The position numbers and the translations under genes were made by a program. The notes below the pieces were generated by a model. That model made no database searches and was not told the DNA's origin. It was given only the letters and a program-made list of their open reading frames with translations. A DNA stretch of 64,000 bases, from contig JAGKQI010000086.1 of the NCBI GenBank assembly GCA_018806915.1, positions 744,001 to 808,000 on the forward strand, written 5' to 3'. Within the stretch, counting starts at the first letter, position 1, and the number at the start of each line of letters is the position of its first letter. Origin of the DNA: Phytophthora colocasiae. Taxonomy: Eukaryota > Oomycota > Peronosporomycetes > Peronosporales > Peronosporaceae. Below are positions 27,312-35,599 of the stretch, piece by piece.

Positions 27312-30300
27312 CTACAGAGGTTGGGATCTGGCAGCGTCGGGATCGAACCCCGGCAGCGAGCGGACGAACTTCATGGAGAGTCGACTGGCACCGAAGCTGG
27401 GATGGGAGGATCCGGAACGGTAGTGGGTACGCCAAGGATCCTGACGATCGCAATCTTCAAGAGCGGCAACAAGGTTTTGTGGAGGATCCGCTCCTGCAGC
27501 GACGGCTTCAGCTCCCGGATACCAAGTGGTATCTTCCAAAGGCAGTGGGAAGTGGATGAAGTGTGGGTCCAACCAGAGATCCAAGTCACAACACCCGGTT
27601 AGGCGCATCCTTTCGAATATCTTGTTCTGCAGCTTGCGATAATTATCTCGCGCGTGAGATCCACGATTCTTCCTGCGACGATAGAAGCCTGCGAACCAGC
27701 TATCCGTCTTGCGTAGTTCAGTAGAGATGGGGAATGAATGCGTGGATTCCCAAACCGCTTGGAGATTGGCAGACTCAAACGCATCATACCAACTCAAGAT
27801 CTCCGCAAGTCGAGGCGACAGATCCTCCTGGAAGGTATGAGGGGGCGGAGCTTGAGACTGGAGGTCCTTCCACGGCTCCGTCGCGTACAACTGAGTAATA
27901 TGGGCTTCGGAGATGAGATCAGGAACGTAACTGCCCCGATCCAACGCACCACGGCCGATACGGAGCGGGAACAACCACCCAGGACGACGACAAGCAGTCA
28001 AACCACTGGCGGAAAGCGTCCGGAGACTCAGCTGGCTAACTTCGCTCGCGATCCAAGGTGCCACTTCTTCGGAAGCCATTGGGCGAGGATCTCGGGCGGC
28101 AGGAACAAACTCCTTCAACGGACCGAAGGCTTCAAACTGCAGGTTTTCAACGTTTCCACGAGAGCCCGTCTCGGGAGCTACTGGGGATGTAGGTGACGAA
28201 CGGTTGGACCCGTTATCAGGCGGAGCAGTTGAAGCATCGCCGATCTCGATAGGAGCGGATGCTGACCCCTCCCCGGATGAACGCCGACGTAATTCTGACC
28301 GGGAGCGCAACTTGGCGACCCGTACCTGCTCGTCATCGGACCCCTCCGACTCTCCATCTGAGCTGGCTTCTCGGTCACCCGGTACGGCTGATCCGGGCGA
28401 ATTCCCCTCGCCGGAATCTTGTGGCTTCTTCCGGCTTCTGATAGCGGGGGCCTTGAGAACCGCTGGGTCAGGGACCTTCGTTTTTTCACTTGAAGGAGGC
28501 TCTTCGGTAGTCTGGTTTGGAGCTACTCCAGGTTCGGAATCGGCGGAGTCGGGATCCCGCCCCGAACACTCTTCCCTTGCGTCCCCAAAGTCAAAATCCG
28601 GATGTTTCTCCGTGTCGTTCCCCTCTGTGTAGACGGGAGTAGGCGTGGGCTGGGACGTGACGTCGGAAGACTTCGCAGGGCTGGCGCAGCGTGGGACCTT
28701 AGGGGGAGGTTCTTCTGTTGAAGAAGAAACGTCGCTGTGTCGACGTTTAGAAGAAGAAGACCCCTTGGCAGTGGACGTCTCCGACTGTACGCTCGGCGCA
28801 TTGGACGAGCTGCGCATCGCCATAGAAGCGATCGACGCCAGATTACGAAGAGCTGCGGTACGCTCGTCAATGACGCTACGGTGTTCCTCCTCCAGGGCAG
28901 TATGCTCCTGTCTGAGTGCGTCATGCTTCGTCTTGAGGTCTTGATGACTTCCGCGGAGACGCTTGAGATGTTCTTGGTCGACCGATGCTTGCGCCAACGA
29001 CGCCGTCAACTGCTCGGTTTCCCCCTTCAGACGCTGGATCTCAACCCCTTGATCCCGAATGATCTGGTCTTTCCGGCGAAGACTTGTCTCGCTTGGTCTC
29101 GCTCAAGAGTTACGGTGGAAGTTTTCTGTGTGGCCTTGTCCAGAGCTTGGGTCGCCTGATCTCGCACGCGAAGAGCTTGATCTCGCTCATTTGACACGCG
29201 ATCCAATTCCTGGGAGACCGCGGCGGACTTCCGCGCAGCCTCGTCACGCTCAAGGCGGATCCGATCGAGATCCGCACTCATCTTCTGCTGGTCCGGCGTT
29301 TGGCTCCGGATCCTGTCGAGCTCGCGCTTGGCTCTCTCTCTCTGGCTTGGTCCGCACGATCCCGTCGATCATTCGCTTCCCGTAGATCATCTTCGGCCCG
29401 CTTGAGACGTTTCTCGGCGCTCAGACGCTTGAGCGCGTTGTTCTCAGCCCGTCTCTGCTGACGTTCCATCTCTTCCCGAGCGCTGAAGTTCTCCCGTTCC
29501 AAGCGCGTAAGGTCTTCGTGGGCTCGGTTAAACTTCTGAAGGGTATGTGCATGTACCCGGTGAAGATCTTCACGTCTGCGCTCCGATTTGGCGAGAAGTC
29601 CTTCCAACTCAGCGATCCTCTCTTTCTGGACATGAAGTTCTAGCTTGAGCGAGTCGACCGTCTTGGCAAGATTCTGTTGGGAGAGTTACTTGAGCGACTC
29701 GCGCAGCTGATCCGGTGGGCCCGGAGGCCTTCGATCTTATGCGCTTGTTGATCGCAACGGATAGCAGCCTCTGCGAGCTGGACGCTGGTGCGATTGCGTT
29801 CGAGCTCCGCTGCATCTCGCGCGGCCTCCACCGCTCGCAGCTGAGTTTCCAGATCGTTCGCACGCTCCAGTAGCTCCGAGGACTCTTCACGCTGATCCTC
29901 GAGATCTTGGACCAATCGGACTACCGAAGGATTCTCCACTGAGACATCTTCCCCAGCAATCTGCTGCTCGAGCCCCACCGTATAATCTTGCAAAACGGCG
30001 TAGGCTTCTGCCGAAGACACTTCCAGATCGGAATACCGGACCTTGAGAGTGTCCAATTCGGCGCAGGCGATCCTTGAGCCGATCCAGATCCTGCACCGCT
30101 TCCGCTTCTTTCTGTTTCGCTAACCGGAGAGCAGCTTGGGACACATTGTACCGGTGCTGCGTGAAATCGATGAAGGCTTGGGCAACGTTCAGGCGGGGTT
30201 GCAGCATGTTGTGGAGTTCTTCGTTATGGCGGCGCGCTGCGGTCAGATCATGGAGCACTTGTTGGTAGCTGTCCTGCATCTCGTTATACCCAGCAGCGAG

Positions 30301-30483
30301 AGACTGGAGCGAGGCAATGGCATCATACACTGGATCCAGATCTGGAACCGTGGGGGTCGTAGCCGCAGCGGGGTCGGAAGGGGCTTGGTCGCAATGAGGA
30401 CAAGGGGGCTGGGCCGCAGAACGATCTTGGCCGAAGAACACCGTGGTGTACGCGGAGGAACTGGCGTCGTCGGACCGATCCAT
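27312..30483 (-). pseudogene. D antisense coiled-coil ORF
   Basis: Minus-strand gene of about 1,050 codons from an ATG at 30483, in five segments offset by small indels (29887-30483, 29640-30056, 29278-29607, 29027-29281, 27312-29009). The N-terminus has a Cys/His cluster (CPHCDQAP). Most of the first 600 residues are heptad-rich coiled coil (LEQQIAGEDVS, LERENFSAREEMERQQRR). A Ser/Glu-rich acidic stretch follows, then a C-terminal globular part with many aromatics (WYDAFESANLQAVWES, DLWLDPHFIHF). I do not recognise the family. Its place matches the antisense ORFs of A, B and C. Confidence 0.78.
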
Positions 30484-30767
30484 TTTCGCCGAAGTGAGGA
30501 TTTGAAGAAGTGGTGGATCGGACTGAGAATTTGTATGGGAACGACGTGATGCCGTCGTGCGGCAACAACCTCGTCCCAGGGGCGATTGTGGTGAAGTGGA
30601 TTCAAATCAAACCGGATACGACGCAGAACGACCACGATGATGGGTGACGTGCGACAGTGGTGCTATGATAAGGACAGGTCCCTGGAACTGGGTACCTATT
30701 CTAGGGCGGATCCTCAGTTAGGACCCACTTGGCCTAGCTGACCTACGTTCGGATCCCACAGTTCTAA

Positions 30768-30985
30768 GTGCGGATCCGGTGGCCCTAAGTGCGGATCCGG
30801 CAGTCTTTAAGTGCGGATCTGGCGGTCTTAAGTGCGGATCCGGCAGTCCTTAAGTGCGGATCCGGCAGTCTTAAGTGCGGATCCGGCAGTCCTTAAGTGC
30901 GGATCCGGCAGTCTTAAGTGCGGATCCGGCAGTCCTTAAGTGCGGATCCGGCAGTCTTAAGTGCGGATCCGGCAGTCCTAAGTGA
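30768..30985 (+). repeat. 21-22-bp tandem array upstream of the D antisense ORF
   Basis: About 10-11 units of TTAAGTGCGGATCCGGCAGTC, alternating between one and two T or C at the unit border. It lies 285 bp before the antisense ORF start, on the side from which that ORF would be transcribed. Confidence 0.93.
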
Positions 30986-31250
30986 AGATCCAAGATCCCA
31001 AGATCCAAGATCCCAAGATCCGGGATCCGAGACTCAGGATCCGGGATCCTCAAGATCCAAGATCCCAAGATCCAGATCCAAGATCCTCGGATCCTGAAGC
31101 CGGATCCTCAAGATCCAAGATCCCAAGATCCAGATCCAAGATCCTCGGATCCTGAAGCAGGATCCTCAAGATCCAAGATCCCAAGATCCAGATCCAAGAT
31201 CCCAAGATCCGGAGGTCGGATCCTAGGATCCAGGCTCGGATCCTCACGAT
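30986..31250 (+). repeat. GATCC-rich repeat array
   Basis: Short AAGATCC/CAAGATC units, with a higher-order repeat of about 58 bp (GGATCCTGAAGC plus a run of CAAGATCC units) present nearly three times. No coding capacity that I trust. The bases from here to the 3' LTR (31251-31344) show nothing else. Confidence 0.88.
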
Positions 31251-31344
31251 CCAAGACATCGACGTAGTGGAGAAGTTGCAGGAGAGCCAGCATGATCCAA
31301 GATAGAGATTTGCGATGGGAAAGATAGGGTACAAGATGAGGAAC

Positions 31345-31966
31345 TGGATAACCATAAATCAGAGAGTCGAATTTACCTTCTAGTGCGCAAGTGGTCTTCT
31401 TCAGGACCTAAGACAAGGGAAGAGGATAGTGTATTGGCCTCCCCTTAGTCTTCCTGCAAGTTTCTTCGCATACCTAGCTACAGCTAAGACCGGATCCCCA
31501 ATTTGGCCGGCTTACCTTACGCTAGTGAAGACCCCGGATCCAACGGTGTTGATTGCTTAACCGCAGAATCCCTCGACCTCTCAACACCCTCAAGACCAAC
31601 CGCTACAGGAGGCGGCAAGCAAGACAGTAAAGGAAAGGAAAAGGAACCCCACAGCCACCAAGGCAACCCCGGATCTAAGGATCCACAAGATCTTCGAGTC
31701 CAAGACCAAGATCCCCCCAACCAGGACCTGTGTGCAGGAATACCCACGCAAGTCCAACCTCCCAAGTCCCCGCCAAGGACGTTCAAGCCCTCACGCCTGT
31801 GTACACTCTCCCGTTCCTGAGAGAGCAGATCCCGCCCACTGACGGGTACACAAGGTGAGCCTCAGCAACCCCACGGTTATCGGAGTACCCCCTCCGTCAG
31901 TCAGTGTCTGGGCGCCGTGTGTGAACGTTGGATCCCTGCTCATTCCAGCGGATCCACTACACCACA
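31345..31966 (+). repeat. D 3' LTR
   Basis: TGGATAACC at the start and ACACCACA at the end. The sequence after it (TACACGACAGCG) is the family A antisense ORF, in frame with an ATG inside this LTR at 31928. Confidence 0.92.
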
Positions 31967-33559
31967 TACACGACAGCGTCGCCGACGCGCGACCCGCGTC
32001 GCTCTCCTGCCGAGGACGGCGAGATCGAAGTGGACTATGAGGAGTCCGTACCGGGCGATGCCCCTGCGTCTCCTGCTCCTGCGAGCCCTCGGACGACTCG
32101 ATCTGAGCAGCGCTCTCCACGCGATCCGCGTCGGTATTCCATTCCACGGCAATTGCGACAGCCCAATCCGTTCCCTGAGGGACCCTCGAGCCTGGTGCTC
32201 AACGCATTGCGCGACGCGCCACCACTTCCTGCTCGCGATGAGCCCGAACCGCCCGGAGGCGTAGAGGTGACGATCTCCAACCCGCTCGATGAGGCGCAGG
32301 AGGCCTCCATGAGCAGTCCCCCAGGGACGCGTCGACCGGTTCCTCGGACTATCGTAGGGACTTCGTCGCGGCGCGACTACGGCTTCGAGCCTCGTGACCC
32401 TGCCGAGCAGGTGAAACAGTTGATGGCCCAGCCAAACCTGCATGGTTACACCATAGGCGGACCTCCTCGTACGGTGGCTGAGACTCAGCAGCGGCAGGGG
32501 CTCCATGAGCGTTTCTTGACCCCGCAGGTGTGCACACTCGCCGAGTATCGGCAACGCTTAAATAAGCAACGACGACGGGAGTCTGTGCCTCAGATGAGGA
32601 CTTATCCACTCCTGCTCCAAACCGGAGAGACCACCCGGGACTACATGGTCCATGTGGCCACCTGGGCCGAGGCTTCACGGAAGCTCGCGTCGTTCGACCG
32701 GCTCATGGAGAGCTGCGCCGAGGTGGACGTCCGCCTCGGTCGAGGTCTACTCTTCCAGTACGCGAAGATACGCGTGCGGCCTGGCCGCTTTCCTCGCCAC
32801 ACAACGGCAGTGGCTCCCGCCTCTCAGACCACCCTCCCTGCTTCGCAGGACGCTCTTCCAGTCTCCGAGGGAGACTCGCTGGCTGTGCCAGCCACGGACC
32901 AGAGCCTGAGCTCGGCTGCTAGTCCGTCAGCTTCTCACACTAGTGGTGAGAAGCGGGTGTCGACCGAGTGGTCGACCTCGAGCCCTTCGGGCGCCTCCGA
33001 TCTTCGCGATCAAAAGCGTCCACGACGTCAGGGCAGTCCTGCCTCAGGGGCCCTTCAAACTCCCACGAGTTTTGGGAATGAGGATACCCACGCCACTTCA
33101 CCAGATACTGGTTTTGACTACGATGGCGACGCCGCGCCATCAGGCGCTCCACGTGGTAGTGGGGAGTCCCCTGCTCATCGATCAACGGCGGAGGAGGCCG
33201 ATTCGCTGCGGAACGCAATACTCGATGAGTGTGACGAGCGCTATCTGTCGCATCGCGCCTGGTACCAACTCGATCACTCGATCGGTACTCTCCAGAGTCA
33301 GACTCAGTCCCTTCAAGGGAACGTGGAGAGCGTTTGGCATTCACATGCCCGTCTCGCTCACGACATGGAGGAGATCGAGAGCCGAGTGGCTTGGCTCGAA
33401 GGGCCTCAGTCCCTGACCGCTCGCCTGCATCAGCAGGAGCTTCAGCTCGCTGAGCTGCGGGGTCAGGTGACGTTGCTGCTGCAGATGACGCAGCCTGGGC
33501 GCGTGCCGTCGGCGCCAGCGCCTCCGCGTTCACCCCCGCGGGGTCCCGATATGGCTTAA
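31967..33559 (+). CDS. A1 antisense ORF (Ser/Pro-rich, coiled coil)
   Basis: 530 open codons from the D junction to TAA at 33557-33559. With the ATG at 31928 in the D LTR the frame is 543 residues, so the original start was replaced. Order: Arg/Asp-rich start with an acidic EDGEIEVDYEE block; a predicted globular part (LLQTGETTRDYMVHVATWAE, about 32600-32780); a Ser-rich stretch; then a heptad coiled coil (IGTLQSQTQSLQGNVESVWH, LHQQELQLAELRGQVTLLLQ) at 33260-33500. The last 620 bases are antisense to the pol chromodomain region. It is the only intact antisense ORF in the window. Function unknown. Confidence 0.8.
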   Translation, partial: YTTASPTRDPRRSPAEDGEIEVDYEESVPGDAPASPAPASPRTTRSEQRSPRDPRRYSIPRQLRQPNPFPEGPSSLVLNALRDAPPLPARDEPEPPGGVEVTISNPLDEAQEASMSSPPGTRRPVPRTIVGTSSRRDYGFEPRDPAEQVKQLMAQPNLHGYTIGGPPRTVAETQQRQGLHERFLTPQVCTLAEYRQRLNKQRRRESVPQMRTYPLLLQTGETTRDYMVHVATWAEASRKLASFDRLMESCAEVDVRLGRGLLFQYAKIRVRPGRFPRHTTAVAPASQTTLPASQDALPVSEGDSLAVPATDQSLSSAASPSASHTSGEKRVSTEWSTSSPSGASDLRDQKRPRRQGSPASGALQTPTSFGNEDTHATSPDTGFDYDGDAAPSGAPRGSGESPAHRSTAEEADSLRNAILDECDERYLSHRAWYQLDHSIGTLQSQTQSLQGNVESVWHSHARLAHDMEEIESRVAWLEGPQSLTARLHQQELQLAELRGQVTLLLQMTQPGRVPSAPAPPRSPPRGPDMA

Positions 33560-33758
33560 GCAAGCCGACGTAGAACACGGGGTGTGTTCGCATCCGCTTT
33601 GGCAAGTCAAGCGTGTATGCCAGGCCCCTCTTGGCCACGACCGTAAACGGTCCGATGAAGCGCGGACGCAATTTCGTCTTAAAGACACTCGACACTGCAT
33701 GTGTAGGTAGGTTCTTAGCGTTTAATAAAACTTGGTCACCGACCTTAAATTCCCACAT
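32940..33758 (-). CDS. A1 integrase C-terminus and chromodomain
   Basis: Frame with the GPF/Y module (RFIGPFTVVAKRG), an Ala/Arg-rich linker, and a chromodomain (YHVERLMARRRHR, YLVKWRGYPHSQNSWEFEG, 32990-33140). It is split from the integrase core by a 1-base loss near 33768, so it is a fragment of a broken pol. From 32940 to 33559 it is entirely overlapped by the antisense ORF on the plus strand, and both frames are open there. Confidence 0.88.
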   Translation of the reverse strand: MWEFKVGDQVLLNAKNLPTHAVSSVFKTKLRPRFIGPFTVVAKRGLAYTLDLPKRMRTHPVFYVGLLKPYRDPAGVNAEALAPTARAQAASSAAATSPDPAAQRAEAPADAGERSGTEALRAKPLGSRSPPCRERDGHVNAKRSPRSLEGTESDSGEYRSSDRVGTRRDATDSARHTHRVLRSAANRPPPPLIDEQGTPHYHVERLMARRRHRSQNQYLVKWRGYPHSQNSWEFEGPLRQDCPDVVDAFDREDRRRPKGSRSTTRSTPASHH

Positions 33759-35419
33759 ATTGCCTCTACATTTGCATCAGCTTGTTCCTTCTGAACATCC
33801 TGGCTTTCAGCCATCGCGTCACGCACACGGCGTAATACGCCCAATCTCACCGAGAGGAAGTCATCGACTTGTTTACGCACAGCAGAAGGGCTGATATCAG
33901 CAAGCTCGGAGTCGAGCGACGGCACAGCCTCTCCCCCACCAAGCCCAAGGCTGCCGCGTGGCGGAGTGAGCGGGACGCGCGGATGCGCAAGGCCGTTCAC
34001 GTAGAACGGGGTGAAGCCTGTCGAGGCATGCACCGCGTTGTTCATTGAGAACTCAACGAGAGGGAGCATAGCGCTCCAACGCTTCGGCGTTTCAGCGCAT
34101 ACGCTGCGGAGGATGTCCTCCAGGACGCGATTCACGCGTTCAGTCTGACCGTCGGTCTGCGGATGATCCGCCGTGGACATGTCCAGTCGAGTGCCAAGCA
34201 CTTTGAAGACGGACGTCCAGAAATGGCCCGTGAAACGGGGGTCTCGATCCGAGACAATGGTCTCTGGCAGCCCATGCTGGCGGAAGACCCGATCGATAAA
34301 GATCGTCGCTGTACCAGCGCCATCGACGGTGTCCGGCACAGCCGCTAGGTGAGCCATCTTGCTCAGACGGTCAACAAAGGCCACAACGCCCGTGTTGCCT
34401 GCCGTATCCTTCGGCAGGCCAAACACGAAGTCCATACTCATGGACTGCCAACACCCAGAGGGTACAGGCAAGCTCGCCAAAGGCGCTGCCGCATGCGGCG
34501 AGGGTTTAACCCGCTGACACGTCTCGCACGTGTGCACATATGTGCTGACCCACTTGTACATCTTCGGCCACCAGTACATGGAGCTCACCGAGCCGTAGGT
34601 CTTCTCGCGACCGAGGTGGCCGCTTGTGGGCGTGTCGTGGGCCTCATAGAGGATACGATACTTCAGGTCCTCATCGTGAGGAACCACCACTCGTGGTGGG
34701 TCATCCTGACCCGTGCTGTAGTACAGCAGACCGCCTTCCAGGCTATAGCGTTGGAGTCTCGCCTTTAGACGTCGTGACAGAGTCACCTTTGAGTCCTTAA
34801 ACTCATCGCTCCCTAGAGCTTGAAGCAGCGCGACACAAGAGTCGTCCTGAGCGTACGCTGCTCGAACCATGTCCGTCACGGACGACGTCACCGAGGTGAC
34901 ATGAGATAACTCATAGTCCGGGCGACGTGATAACGCGTCAGCGAGGACGTTCTGCCTGCCAGGCTTGTACTTCACCTCGAAGTTATACTCCGCAAAGAAG
35001 GAGAGCCATCGGGCCATCCTCTGCGAGAGGTGAGGCGACTGCGTCGCTGTGCGTAGTGACGCATGATCCGTGTAGATCACAAACGGCTTGGAGCCGAGCA
35101 GGTGAACCCTGAATTTGACGAGAGCGTACTTCATCGCAAGTAGCTCCTTGTCATGAACTGGATAGTTCTTCTCAGCAGCCTTGAGCTGCCGAGACTCAAA
35201 CGCAATGACGCGTTCGCGCCCTTCGGCGTCCGCTTGTAGCAAAGCACTGCCAATGGCAAAGTCCGAGGCGTCACAGACGACGATGAACGGACGATCGGGG
35301 TCTGGCAACGCCAGTATCGGTGCCTGAAGCAGGCTATCCTTGATACGAGTGAACGCGCTCTCGTGCTCAGCACGCCATACCCATTCGGCATCCTTCTTAA
35401 GGAGATCCGTCAGTGGCCG
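33722..35419 (-). pseudogene. A1 RNase H and integrase core
   Basis: RNase H (VVCDASDFAIGSAL, YTDHASLRT, NVLADALSRRPDYE), integrase zinc-binding region (HDTPTSGHLGREKTY, CETCQR) and catalytic core with D,D,E intact (MDFVFGLP, SDRDPRF, TDGQTERVNRV). Upstream it is cut by the copia element. The frame continues into the copia LTR to an ATG at 35569, giving a 615-codon chimeric ORF. A 1-base loss near 33768 ends it. Confidence 0.87.
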
Positions 35420-35578
35420 TATTGGAATCTGGTAACACGCAGGCAACTTGTTGTTAAAGGGGGTAATCTTGGACTGGCGCCTCTCGGGCCCTCTGTTTTG
35501 CACTAACCAGTAGTACACTATCATTGCTACGTACTCAACGGCTTTCAACGGCCCTAAGTAGTAGTACACTTTCCAATA
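35420..35578 (-). repeat. copia 3' LTR
   Basis: 159 bp, identical to 40569-40724 except for three extra bases (GTT). The polypurine tract GGAGGGGGCG (minus strand, 35579-35588) precedes it, next to an 8-bp hairpin CCGAAGTA/TACTTCGG just after the pol stop. Confidence 0.93.
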
Positions 35579-35599
35579 CGCCCCCTCCGAAGTAGCAGT

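Larger units (their letters stand above)
17214..31966 (+). mobile_element. Ty3/gypsy element D with dual RNase H and antisense ORF
   Basis: A 14.75-kb element with two nearly identical LTRs (621 and 622 bp). Order: LTR, PBS, gag, frameshift signal, protease, linker, RT, RNase H, second RNase H, integrase, chromodomain, 21-bp tandem repeats, long antisense coiled-coil ORF, two more repeat arrays, LTR. The few LTR differences point to a fairly recent insertion, although pol has stops and the antisense ORF has frameshifts. No target duplication is visible. GGATCC is present dozens of times. Confidence 0.92.
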
